This document shows positions 34,156-45,125 of a stretch of DNA of 64,000 nt, one piece after another. A program made the position numbers and the translations under genes. Source of the stretch: Macrophomina tecta. Lineage: Eukaryota; Ascomycota; Dothideomycetes; Botryosphaeriales; Botryosphaeriaceae. The notes beneath the pieces are model-generated. The model saw only the letters and a program-made list of their open reading frames with translations. It was not told the DNA's origin and searched no databases. Where the stretch lies: the NCBI GenBank assembly GCA_024180945.1, contig JAKSGN010000023.1, forward strand, positions 372,001 to 436,000, written 5' to 3'. Within the stretch, counting starts at the first letter, position 1. Every line of letters starts with the position of its first letter.

Positions 34156-35063
34156 ATGGACGTTGAGCAAAATCAGTTAAGCCCTGCTGAGCGGAAAAGA
34201 GCGCGTCAGCGGGAGTATAGGGCAAGGCGTAAGCTGCAAGGAGTGCCTCCACCAGCGAACAGAAAGAGGGGCCGGCCAAGGAAAACCGGTACTGAGCCCC
34301 GGTCGCGAAAATGAGAGACCATAGACTGGCCGAGAATTCAGACAAGCCCAGCAATTCGGCCAGCCTCAATCAGAACGCAGACTCTAATAGCGAACAACGA
34401 TCCATTTCTGTACCGATCACCCTAGACGAGCCGAACGGCGTTAGTAGACAATATACCCGGATGCATGACCAACAAGCCGATGCGAGCGAGACCGAGGGCC
34501 CGCATGACAGTCCTGCCGTCGATAAACCAGCTACCCCAGACGAGACGTCTAATCCGGACGGAAGGACCCAATTATCAGCACATCAGATTGACACATTTAA
34601 TCCGACCGAATTTTTTGACTGGGATCCTCCTATATTCCAGAGCGGAGAGCCAGCCATCGGCCTCGCTTCTCCACCTGGTGGCTCGACTACGGCACAATCG
34701 CCCATGTCAGCAATACCAGTCTCAGCTGCAGACGCCAGACAGGACCGGCCTCAATTGCCTCCTTTCGCAGACTTTTTCCCGACAGACGAGTTAGCTCGTG
34801 CTCATACGAATACTCCATTCACTACATCGGTCAACGGTTGCCAGCCAGATCGCTACGCTGGCTCTGGGATGCACAAGCAGCATTTGAATGGGGCGTCTCA
34901 TAGCAGGCCGCGGCCTGCGCAGTATCAGCTTGCACCGTCGACGGTGGTAGCTGGCATAGGAAGAGGAAGATTGGTGTTGCTTCCTCACACGACGTTATGT
35001 TTTGTTCCAGTCCAGGTCCCTTCCATTCCACTGGCCATAGACTGTGCACGTTGTAATTGGTGA
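34156..35063 (+). CDS. AT-hook protein with bZIP-like basic region, two exons
   Basis: Exons 34156-34288 and 34342-35063 give 284 residues. The 53-bp intron starts GTACTG and ends at TTCAG; unspliced, translation stops after 51 residues. Residues 9-28 (SPAERKRARQREYRARRKLQ) resemble a bZIP basic region, although no leucine zipper follows. Residues 36-43 (RKRGRPRK) are an AT-hook. The rest is polar, Pro/Ser/Thr-rich and probably disordered, sharing an NGCQP motif with the paralogue at 6758-7800. Same architecture, same intron position and equal intron length make the two clear paralogues. A chromatin or transcription role is inferred. Confidence 0.65.
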
Positions 35064-35300
35064 CTACCAAGGGAGGCAGTGATTTTAGTGAATAGTGAGA
35101 TTCAAAAAAACAAAAAAAGTATTGTTGGAACATAAATCAATCAATTCGCATGGGGCCGCGAAATCCTACTGCACGCGTCCTCGTCGCCGCGGCTGGTAAT
35201 ATTCATCAGAGCAGCGTCTCTGATGGGTAGCCGAGTGCAGAGGTGATGGATGGCAGCCTGCAACACGCCATTGCAGCCTGTTGGGGTGCGGCTTCGACGC

Positions 35301-35318
35301 GATGAAAAATTTTTCATC
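35301..35318. other. Perfect 18-bp palindrome
   Basis: GATGAAAAATTTTTCATC, with the direct flanks CGACGC and GACGCG. Possibly a binding site for a dimeric factor or just a hairpin. Confidence 0.6.
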
Positions 35319-35599
35319 GACGCGGCGACCGCAACCACAACCGCGCTACCTACTGCCTCCGCTTGGGCAACGCGACCATCTATCCAGGGAGGCTCATCGA
35401 GGGAAACTGGGATACGAAAACCACCCGACGTACGACTACCTGGCTCGTAGCCAGGCCCGACGCTGGTCTATCTAGCTAGCCGATGTCGACGCGTCCTAGG
35501 CGTACGATAGGACACCCTTAGGCTCATACCGGCTCTAAGGTCGCTAAGAACGCGGCGAGGGCGTAGGGGAACCTCTTTCTTAAGAACTTGTTAAGGCTA

Positions 35600-35710
35600 A
35601 TGTGATGTAGATCCTTGATACGAAACCTATTAAGGCCTCGAGGCTCCGACCGCGAAGACCTCATTAAGGCTTAACCTCGAGAACTCGTTAAGGCCTCTCC
35701 GAGAGAGCCG
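35600..35710. repeat. Short degenerate tandem repeats (TTAAGGCCT-type)
   Basis: Four units of the form CTCRTTAAGGCYT appear within 110 bp in a TpA-rich stretch immediately upstream of the HMG-box gene. Confidence 0.5.
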
Positions 35711-35756
35711 ATCCGGCACGTATACAGAAGACCTAGCGGAAGGTCTTAATAGGCGT

Positions 35757-36533
35757 ATGTCACGAACCACCATCGCCCGCGCAACCCCCACCACGACCAA
35801 GAAGACCGCGACTAAGAAGGCCGTGGCTACGAAGAAGGTCGCCCTAAAGAAGAAGCCCGCTGTGAGGAAGAAGGCTGCTAAGCCCAAGACGAAGGAGCTC
35901 ACTGATGAGCAGCAGGAGCGTTTGGCCGAACGCAAGGAAAAGCGCAAGGAGCGTCTAGCTGTACAGAAGAGGAAGGATGATCTGAAGGAATCAAAGGCTA
36001 TCGCCCTCGAGGAGCCTAGGCAGAAACCTGCCACCGTGTTTCAGATTATGATAACTGAGACTGCGCGGAAGGACCTGAAGGGCACAAAGGGCGCGGATGG
36101 TAATGGACAGGTCGCGAAGGCCGACTCTCTGAGATCGAAGAATCTGAGCCCCGCGGAGCTTGAGGTTTATGGGCCACTTTGTAGCCTCCTGTTTACAATA
36201 TGTATCAATCGCTAACGCCTGTCTCTACAGCACTACAGCCATCTAGCCAACCAGGTGGCTGAGGAGAACAAGAAAGCTTACCGGGAATGGGTCCGAAGCT
36301 ACATCCCCTTGCAAATCAAACAGGCCAACAATGCTCGCCGTCTCCTTAGGGTGAGAGTGCCCAGCTATCGCAAGGGCTAAATTCAAGACGGCCGCCTTGT
36401 AAAGCAGCCCAGCACACCTTTCATCTTTTCTATCAGGAACGTTACTCGAGCGGAAACTTCAAGAACATGAGCCCGGTGACGCAGCCAAGTTGGTGGGTCA
36501 GGAGTGGAAGGTTTTTGGTTCATCAGATAAGCA
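35757..36533 (+). pseudogene. HMG-box protein gene, frameshifted
   Basis: Exons are 35757-36164, 36231-36350 and 36437-36533, with introns of 66 bp (GCTAACG branch, CTACAG end) and 86 bp (GTGAGA donor, TATCAG end). The protein starts with a Lys/Ala/Thr-rich basic region (KKTATKKAVATKKVALKKKP), then NLSPAELE, AYREWVRSYIPLQIKQANNARRLLR and ERYSSGNFKNM. This is the layout of fungal HMG-box proteins, often mitochondrial or nuclear DNA-packaging proteins. Two bases after ATG in the third exon the frame is lost, yet the next frame reads GDAAKLVGQEWKVFGSSDKH, the expected second half of the box, up to a GTAAGT donor. No further exon was found, so the copy is truncated. Confidence 0.65.
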
Positions 36534-36808
36534 CGTAAGTTATTTTTCCTTCCTCTGACAGCTATAACGACTTGTTGCCACTACGCCAGCCAGTAGGTTT
36601 TTTACCGTGGGCGAGTGCCCTTCTTAACCAGTGATTGGCGAAAGTTTCAGCAATGATCGATCGGGCAGATCGACCGCTCTAGCGACTTATGACCATTTGC
36701 AGCAATTATCATGTAGGCACTTCATGTGATATCGCCACGGTTCCAAATCGTAACATCTATACGTTGGAGGGCGCGCCGGAATATTGAGTAGACATGTAAT
36801 AAAAGAAT

Positions 36809-38281
36809 TCATTTCGAGGCATAGAACCTCAAATTACGCCCGGTACCAAGCCAAAAACATACGAGAACAGCACAGTAGGCCTTTTCTTTCTGAAAGCGCT
36901 CGACGGATGCGGCCAGGCTAGTAGCATCGGCCGACGCTGTCGCCTTGACCGCACTCGCAGCTTGCACCAGCAGGAGCAGTTCCTTCTCCATGACAATATC
37001 GGCAGTGTGGTAGATACTATTCATCCAGCGAACAAGCCGTGTAACTTCGTCATCCAAACCTTCCACCTACGCATCCGGACGAGTCCGCAATGGCTGGGCC
37101 AACCCGTGCTCGACACACTCGGCAGCTAGAAACATCAACTTGGACGAACACTCAGCGCGCAAATCCGCGAAGCGGTTCTCGTCGCCATCATAGGCAGCTA
37201 TACCGAGCGCTAATAGCTGGTCACGCAACGTCTCATGCACATCTGGGATGTAGGACCAAGCCCAATCTAGCCATTGCCACAGATCGGAGAGAAGGTGCGG
37301 AGAGGGTATCTGATTAGCATGGCTTCCAACGGAGACTACACTCCGCTCCGTTGGCGTTGGACCCGGCGGTGGACTATCAGCCTTGCGCTTCCGGTAAGAT
37401 GGCGGGGCGGTCGGTGTCTCTGGGATGACGGAAATCGTGCTCTGTCGAGACGAGTGATTCTTCTCCCCTGAGCCCTTTCCTAGTGGCGTCGGTACTCGAG
37501 GTGGAGATCCGGTCTGGCTGGTCGGCACGAGAGCAACGATTGCATTTTCGTAGAGCGGTGGATCTTCAGCGCGTTCTTCATGATGAGGAGCTCCCGAGAC
37601 ACAGTCAATTCTGTACTGGTCCCATGCATCCACTACACCAATGCCTTTGAACATGCACGAGACTTTAATCGCAGCTGGACAAAAATCGGACTCGCGCGAC
37701 ATGTGGACGAAGCGCAGAAGCTCAACCTGGACATATGTGTTGAAGCGGAAATACACATCAAAGGACAAAGCCTCCGATAACGACCGCAGGCTCTGCAGAA
37801 GATGGAGTGGTGTGCCTCGGGGTGCGGTAGGTATAGTTACTTGAGGCATGATGGCATAGCTGACATTCTTCAATCTGAATTTAACCCGTATGACGCGTCG
37901 TGGCAGACCTGCTTGGGTCATAGGCGTCAGACCGGCTGCCGTCAAGGCAGCTTGCGCGGGATCGGGGATGTCGGCAATATTATATACGTCGGAGGACAAG
38001 CCAACGAGGCCATCGACGGATACGATGATGAACATATGTTTGGGCTTGGACGATGTGGAGGACGAACGGATTCTAACGGGAAGATGGAGGGCGATGACGG
38101 CCCTATCGTCGCTGTAGCCGATGGAGAGGGTAAGATTGGGGAAGCGCTTATTTAGGGAGAGGTTTCCGAGATGACGTCGACTGAGCGTGTTGGGGTCATG
38201 CCACTCGGCTAGAATGCGCTCATTGACGAGCCATCGCATAGCAGGGTCGACTGCTAAGAGAAGCGTGGAATCTTCGTCCAT
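36809..38281 (-). CDS. PPxY-motif family protein A, with one in-frame stop
   Basis: The frame from ATG 38281 runs 404 codons, then a TAG at 37067-37069, then continues in the same frame for 85 codons to 36809. The part after the stop aligns with the C-terminus of the 55261-56997 protein (LVRWMNSIYHTAD versus VRRWMNEKVCRNAD), and the TAG sits where that protein has Gln, so a CAG-to-TAG change is likely. The N-terminal 200 residues form a beta-rich domain with a LPV core; PPLYEN near residue 240 is a PPxY motif; YRKRKADSPPPG follows. PPxY binds WW domains, for example of Rsp5-type ubiquitin ligases. A pyrimidine/CTGAC acceptor just before the ATG suggests a 5'-UTR intron. It may be a pseudogene or a truncated 404-residue protein. 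Confidence 0.6.
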
Positions 38282-38469
38282 GGCGAGGTGATACTAGGAA
38301 ACAAGTCAGTGTAAGTAAGAATGAGTCAATGAGTTGAAGACCCCCCCGGCGCGAATTTGCACGCGGGATACCCTCCCACCCAGGCTTTAATAGGACGTGA
38401 GCAGCCTTGACTCGATAAATAGCGAATGCAGCGAAAGCCAGAATGAACGTTTGCAGCGAAGAGCAGCAG

Positions 38470-38800
38470 CGCGCAACCAGAGGCCAGGCGGTACTCCGCG
38501 CAAGTATCCCACGTGTCTGGAGAAGTAATTGCGGGGAGGAGCGTCGCACGTAGTCAAAGGGCCAGGCGGGGCTCCGCGTAAGAACTTCAGCACAGCCAGG
38601 GGGGTGGTTCCGCGGAGAGGCAGCGGCACGTAGCTAGAGAGACCAGGCCGAGCTCCACGCAAGCGCCCCCACGTGTCTGGAGAAGTAGTTACGGGGAAGA
38701 GCGCCGCACGTAGCCAGGAGACCAGGCGAGGCTCCGCGCAAGTACTTTGGCACAGCCAGGGGGGTGGTTCCGCGGAGAGGCAGCAAGCAGCTAGGGAGAA
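38470..38800. repeat. Tandem repeat, period 160 bp, two copies
   Basis: The unit beginning CACGTGTCTGGAGAAGTA occurs at 38510 and again at 38670, sharing GGGTGGTTCCGCGGAGAGGC about 100 bp inside. A partial unit precedes it. It lies in the upstream region of the minus-strand PPxY gene, about 230-500 bp before its ATG. Confidence 0.8.
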
Positions 38801-38805
38801 TGGGG

Positions 38806-38870
38806 ATGGCAATAGCGATGGTTGAGGTAATGGTAGTGGTTGAGATGATGGCGATGGTGATGGTGTTGCG
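38806..38870. repeat. Degenerate GATGGT microsatellite
   Basis: Imperfect (GRTGRT)n run following the 160-bp repeats. Confidence 0.7.
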
Positions 38871-39234
38871 GTCTGCTTTCCGGTGGCTGGGGATGACTAA
38901 GCCTCGGTTCCCATCGGCCCCAACACTCCAACGTCGTGATAGGTCATCCTCGTCCAGACCACCGTTCTCCACCGTCCTCCTCAGGCTCTCTGCAGTCACG
39001 GCGAATTGACACCCCAATGTTCTCGGCATTTGAAGCGGGGGTTCGGCGGTAGGAGACGCGTGGACGGCGGGCTGCGATGACGAGCGCGCCAGCGCGCAGC
39101 TTCACTTGGGACCCTTACAAGCCAACTTCTATTATTCACCCCATCTCGTCGTCGCGAGTCCTACTAGCATCCTCTAACAACCCCATCACAGGCGTCACAC
39201 TACGCGCTTAGGCTATCTACGCCCCTACTAGCCT

Positions 39235-39661
39235 GCCTTGCGCTTACAATTAGTGGTAACTCCAGCGCTCTCGTAGTGCCTAGCTGTCCTGGAGCGCCCG
39301 TCGTAGGTGTTGATACCTTGGTTATAGCGGTCTGTTGCACGTCGCGCTATTGCCTATGTCCTTCTCGCCCGACCGTCGCGTCGTTATTGTTAATACTCGT
39401 CAAAGGCCCCGCTACTCTCTGTTCCATCGCATTCCTACATCGCTTTTCATCAACGAACCTCGTAGAATCTTCCGGTCGCGACCTACAGGTTATAGGACAT
39501 CAGCTAGAGGTCGAGTTAAGAGAATGTTTGGTTGTAGGATGGCTGGACATGACAACGGGCAGGCGAAGGCATCTTGGACGACTCTGTGGGTCGAAGAGCG
39601 CGAAGGCTAGTCTAACTCTACCCGTCAAACAAGATACGGCGACTAAACAGAGTAAATCTAT
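39235..39661 (+). pseudogene. Truncated copy of the PPxY family gene (5' region)
   Basis: This segment matches 55010-55460 through the upstream region (CTCTCGTAGTGCC, GTTGATACCTTGG) and the first 60 codons (around GACAACGGGCAGGCG and ATCTTGGACGACTYTGTGG). The start codon position reads GTA instead of ATG, and small indels shift the frame. The match ends at about 39661, and a LINE fragment follows. Confidence 0.7.
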
Positions 39662-39707
39662 TATGTTTCCCGCATGATGAAGGGTTTTATTGAAGATGAA
39701 CTCAACT

Positions 39708-39748
39708 ATTGGATTGGATTAGATTGAAGTGGATTGGATTGGATTGGT
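39708..39748. repeat. (ATTGG)n microsatellite
   Basis: Seven or eight ATTGG-like pentamers, slightly degenerate, between the truncated gene copy and the LINE remnant. Confidence 0.8.
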
Positions 39749-39779
39749 CTATCCTGATGAAATGAAATGGCTTCGAATG

Positions 39780-40780
39780 TTTTCCTCCACTATCCCGAGG
39801 TGATTTCCTTGCACCGGGCCATGGCCGACGACCGCAGTAGTCTGCTTAGAAGAGGCTCCTGGTTGCTCTCTATAGCTTGCAGTGCTAGGCTATGCGCCTT
39901 GTCGCTCCCTACAATCCCTTCGTGAGCTGTTGCCCACCTAAACTCGACGGGCGGCCCCTTATTACATCTAATCAGGTCCAATAAGCGGAGGATGCTTCTG
40001 ATAATCTCCTAACGAGGCACCTATCGCGGCTTGCGGAGAAGAGTAATAGCGATCTTACTATTGCTATAGATGGCGTGTTTTACTTTAGCTACTTAGGGGT
40101 ATTTAGCCACCATCTCGATCGACTACGTGCCTTATATTAGCTCTATAGTCTAGTAGATCGCCTAGAGCTTTATAAAAGGGGTATCTACTGACTTAGACTT
40201 GCCAATTGTAGACGAATAAGCAACGATGGTCGTGCCCCTACTATCTACGTAAAAGACACCGCTTCCTACCTTGCCGTTTCTTTGCGCGCCACCCGTAAAG
40301 ACGGCCACCTCTAACTCTGGCGGATAGCTAGCTCGGAGCTTTGCCGCTTCTAGAGACTCGATCTAGACGATAGGTCTACCGACCTACGGCATTCTTATAA
40401 ACGGGTAGATTATCTCGAGGTGCTCGACGTCGATTTCTCTAGCTATTAGGATTATCCGCTATAGCGGGGACACGAGCCTCTTATTAGCCGGGTCGATCGT
40501 ACGCTTTAGCTTTTAGAATAGGTGTTTCTAGGGTAGCGTGTAGCTATTAACCTAGAATCGAAGTAGTTGCTTATCGAGGCGGATCTTAACAGGTAGGATC
40601 GCTGCCTCGGCTTCGAGGATAGGCATCGCTACCGTCCTAAATACTCCGGTAATTACTCTTCCAGTAATTCTCTACACTATCTCGAGCGATTCTATTAGCG
40701 GCGCTGTCGTGGCTAGCGCCTATATCGGAGCCGCATAGTCGATTGCCGGGGCTACTATAGCCGCGAAGAGCTAGCGCACG
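39780..40780 (-). mobile_element. LINE remnant, RIP-like: RT C-terminus and RNase H
   Basis: On the minus strand the part 40760-40540 aligns with 41400-41161 of the neighbouring LINE (for example AGGATCGGCAGCG versus AGGATAGGCATCG). The left end encodes GPPVEFRWATAHEGIVGSDKAH, the C-terminal RNase H motif. Stops interrupt all frames. TpA is very common and CpA/TpG scarce while CpG is kept, the expected signature of CpA-targeted RIP. Confidence 0.7.
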
Positions 40781-40781
40781 C

Positions 40782-40819
<38 letters not shown>
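40782..40819. repeat. (GAT)n microsatellite
   Basis: Twelve GAT units at the border of the LINE remnant; similar to the tail at 16580-16604, so possibly another LINE 3' tail. Confidence 0.9.
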
Positions 40820-41109
40820 CATACACCCCGTCGGCCTCCACGGGCCATAGGGAAGAACTAACACTGAGCAGACGTTTACCTACACTGACTCTCGGTTCAT
40901 TCAAAGCCCTCACTCTCAGGAACAAAACAGGGGAAAACCACGCAAGTCAAGGTTATCAAAAGCAAAGAAGAAGAAGAAAAAAAAAAAAAAGGAAAGAAAC
41001 GAAGAAAATAGCGGAGAGAACGCTAAGGTAGAAGAAGTAGAAAGGAACACTCCTCGCTCGAGCCGTGGGTTTTCCAAGCCTACGTCTGGCCAATCATCAG
41101 GACATCTTC

Positions 41110-44100
41110 CTAAGTGCTACCAGTCCCTATAGCGGCGTGGCAACTGGCCGGCGGCAGCATGTGGCAGTTGATCCAGAAGCGGCGCATCTGCTGTTCCAGC
41201 CGCACTCTGACCGGCAGAATTGCTGCCTCTGCTTTGAGGATCGGCAGCGACACGGTCCTGAACGCTCCTGTAACGGCTCTGGCTGCGATTCTCTGTACCG
41301 ATTCGAGCCACTTCAAAATCGCCTGCGTCGCCGTCGGCGCCCACACCGGCGCCGCATAGTCAATCGTCAGCGTGACCGTCGAAATGGAGAGTTCATGGGC
41401 TGTGCTTGGTCGAACGCCGCGCAGCCGCCTTAGTGCCGGGGCGGCTTTTACTCCCCTCTCTACAATCTTGCCTGCGTGCTCGCCGAGCCGGAATTGCTGG
41501 TCGAACACCACCCCTAAGATTTTCGCGCTGCGTTTCGGCTGAAATGCTTTTCCTTTTATTAACTTAGGCTCAGTGGAGTCCCTCCGCCGGTTCCTCGTGA
41601 AGTGGATGAGCGTCGTTTTCTTAGACTCAAACGTCGCTCCGCTCGTCGCTTCCCATTCCTTTGCGCTTGGCACCACTCTCTGCTGTACTTTGCTAAATTT
41701 TCTCTCGCGAACTTGCCCATCACCCACGCGCTGTAGTTGTCGGTGAAGGTGAACACCCCTTTGTTCTTGTTGATCACTGACTGGACCAAGTTTGCGTTGA
41801 AGAAAAGGAACAGTATCGGCGACAGCGGAGAGCCCTGCAGCAGTCCAGCTTGAGGCAGGCTGAAGATCGCAGATTCCTCGCCGTTGACCAACACCGACGC
41901 ATATCTGTCCGAGCAGAAGGCCCCCAATCCACCTGACCAACGTTTCGGGGATCCTTCGCGCCCGAAGCCGCTGGGAAAGGACGTCCTTGGCCACGCCATT
42001 GTAGGCGCCTTTGACGTCAAACGAGAGTAGTGACAGCACCTTACCCTCTCGCCGGGCGTCGTAAATTCGCTTTTGCAGAGTCACTAGTGCTTGGATCGTC
42101 GACAGCTGCTTTCGACCGCCAAAGTGGTTCTTTGGCAGGAGAGCGTGCATTCCTGACAGCGCGGATATCCTCTCCGCCACCCCCGCTTCGAGCGCTTTTC
42201 CCAGCGTGGAGAGGAGCGAGATCATCCTGTAAGCTTCCGCCACCTCGTAGATCGGTCTCTCCGCCTTGCGCAGCGGCACGACCTTTCCCATGCGCCATTG
42301 ACGGGGTAGTCGGCCCTGATTGATCGACTCGCTGAAGAGCTCGTAGATGTCGTTGTGCAGTACTGGCTACAGCTCCCTCCGTACCACCGCCGGGATGCCG
42401 TCCTGGCCCGGTGCTTTGAACGGGCTCGCTCCAAAATTTGCTTCCTTGACTCTTGCATCGTGAGTGGTTCGTAATTGATTTGGGCTTCACGCCCCTCCGT
42501 TAGGCCGCCCTCTCGCAACAGCGGGAGCTCTGGGAAGAAGCTCTTGACCAATGCTTCGGAGATTGCTTCGTTGGTGTCAGCAAAACCATCGCCGTGGCTA
42601 ATCCGCGTGATTTGGTCGAAATCTGCCGTTCCCGATCCCTTCAGATATTCTGATGCTTTCCAGATGTTGGACGGTTCTTCGAGGAAGTCCTCCCGGCATC
42701 GCCGTTTCTGGCGTCGGCTTGTGTTGGCAAATCTTTTAGCTGCCGTTTTCGCCTGCTCTTCCAGCCATGCACTGCGCTACCCGCCTCTCCGAGCCGCTCT
42801 CGCCTGATTCCTGAAATGCGTGAACGCTCGCCGCAGCTGACTAAGCTCTACCGACCACCACCGTTTCACATACGGCGACGGCCTCACCCTTGGCACATGT
42901 GTACGCAGCGCGTCGGAGGCCGCTCGAGTGAGATAGTTGGCCAGGCCCTCAAAGTCCTCTGCTCCTGGCGCTGGCTCGTCCACAAGCCTTCCTTTCACGG
43001 AATTTCGAATCGCTTCCCAGTTTGCGCTCCGAATCGCAAGCCGTGGCTTCGGTTCCTCAGTTAATATGGCAACTTGGAAGTGGCTCTTGATCGGCTGGTG
43101 GTCAGGGCCGTACGTTGTCTCAAACGGTCGGCACACCGTCCGACCCTCTGCCAGCTGTTCTGACGCGAGTACCAGGTCGATCGTTGAGCTGTGGTCGCCC
43201 GACTCGTACGTGATGATCCCGCGGGAGAGCAGGCTCTGAAGACTGAGGTCTTCCATGAACTCCACTATCGGCTGACCTTCGCTGCACGTAGATTTGGCAA
43301 TGTAGTCTCCACCCCAAAGCTGGTCGTGTCGGCTAAAGTCGCCTCACATCAGTACTTCCAACACTCCGTTCGTCTGGCTTCCTGCTCCGGTAATAACGGC
43401 GCGCAGCTGCACGAGGATAGTACTTAGCTCTGTAACGGATGCCAAGAGGATTGTTCGGTCTAGCGTAGTGAGAACTGCTGCTGTGACTTCGGCCGATGGT
43501 ATTGTCAGCTGCCGGGCTTGTATGCCTCGTCACACCCACAGCATCGATCGGAGCAGATACCGGCCTCTGCGGGTCATTGTTGGTGTGATTTGCGTTCAAT
43601 AAGCGTGCGATAACGTTGCTGCGACCGCTCTGCCATCTGGCCCGTTGAAGCAACTGGGTCCCGAGATTGCCATGGCGCTGAAGTCGCGGAGGTCCTCGTC
43701 GTTGAGCGGGCTATACTGCCCCTCCCGGTTTTTAACCCGAATTCGCTTGCATCACCTTGAACTCTCTATTCATTCCGTCTACTGACATGTCGTCCAGCAG
43801 TCTTTTGTGCTCCCGGCATCCTCTGTCATCGGCTCTGTGGGGGCCTCCGTACGCCGCGCACTTCTTAGCAGCCGACGTCTGCCCGGTGCCCGCGGCCGGC
43901 GCATCTGACGCAGGTCTCCTCTCCTGTGCACCGGAGCTGGAGGTGATCGTAGCTCTGGCACCTGAAGCAGCATCGCCGATATCCACCACCCCACATGCCA
44001 GAAGTGTCTCCGCGTCGCTCCTCTTGGCCATGTAGACCACCGCCGATCCATACAGCCGTCCGCTCGGCTTGCTTAGCCGTCGAACCTGTACCATCTCTAC

Positions 44101-45090
44101 ATTGTTCTCTTCGCCTATTATCTTGTTGGCGTCCTCCCGCACTGCTGTGCGCGCCTTATTGAGCACCGCCAGCTTGTTTATGTTGCCCACCTTCACCGGG
44201 TACCACTGCCGACCCTGATCCTTGCTCCTACAAACGCAGTCTCCAGTCAGCCCGTGCTCGCCCGCACCTTACCTTCATCTTCCGATCGGAAAAATACTCG
44301 CATCTTGCTCGGCTCATTTGCGTTCCTGATTAACCCGCAGCACTTGAAGTCCTTCGTCGCTTCTTGTTCCTCCAACGCCTTCCGCAGCGCACACACCTCT
44401 CCCGGCTTGGACGTGTCTACTTGAGCGTTGCTCAGGTCGAGCCTGAGAGCTGGCAGTGAGAGCCGCGTGCCGCGCCAGGTTGGGTCAAGGTCAGCGTAGA
44501 TGTATTCGCTATGGGCATCGGGCTGGTAGCTGCGGAGGTCGACAGGGTGGATCTGTAAGGACGTTGGCATACGTGGCGTTTATCTGTGATTGTAAGCTCA
44601 GGTTCCTCCGCGTCGTCTCCACGAGCACAGCATTCTGCTTTTCCATCTTTCCCATGCGCTCTTCCATCTTGGCCTGCGTCTCCTCAGAAATCTCCAGCGC
44701 ACTGCGTATCCGCTTGATCTCATCTTCGTTTCTGGCCACCTGCTCCGTAAGCGCTTCATTCCGCCCAGTAAGCCGGTCATTCTGCGCAACATTGATGTTG
44801 AGCAAGCAAATTACGTCGTCGAATATCGAGTCGCTAGCTAGGTCGGATACGGCGGTCGCGCGCGCCTTGCGTTGCCTAGCTGGGGGCGATGGTGATGGGG
44901 TGGAGAAGACGAAATGCGAGATGAGACGAGAACGCCAAGAACGACGCCCCCCGCAAGCGAGAAAGCGGCATGCGTGCGACATTAGTCGCACACATGGGGG
45001 TTGTGTTGTGTGCGAACAAAGCTCTTCCCCCGCCCACAGCCACCTTTCCCCAGCGCAAGCACGTCTCCATCGACTCCCCAAAGCCCGCAA
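41110..45090 (-). mobile_element. Tad1-like LINE with ORF1 and ORF2, truncated at its 3' end
   Basis: In coding order: an ORF1 with a coiled coil (44900-44510; ARNEDEIKRIRSALEISEE), a middle region (44570-44247) and a zinc-knuckle-like tail (44196-43732; CAAYGGPHRADDRGCREH). An endonuclease C-terminus follows (43265-42777; STIDLVLASEQLAEG, YGPDHQPIKSHF), then a reverse transcriptase (42560-41110; SLLSFDVKGAYNGV, AGLLQGSPLSPILFLFFNANL, FTDNYSAW replacing FADD). Frameshifts and stops break both ORFs. RNase H is missing because the element ends at about 41105, unlike the usual 5' truncation. ORF1 makes a nucleic-acid-binding protein; ORF2 nicks target DNA and copies element RNA. Confidence 0.8.
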
Positions 45091-45125
45091 CCCACCGCTC
45101 CACCTTGGGCTGCCACCTTTCGATC

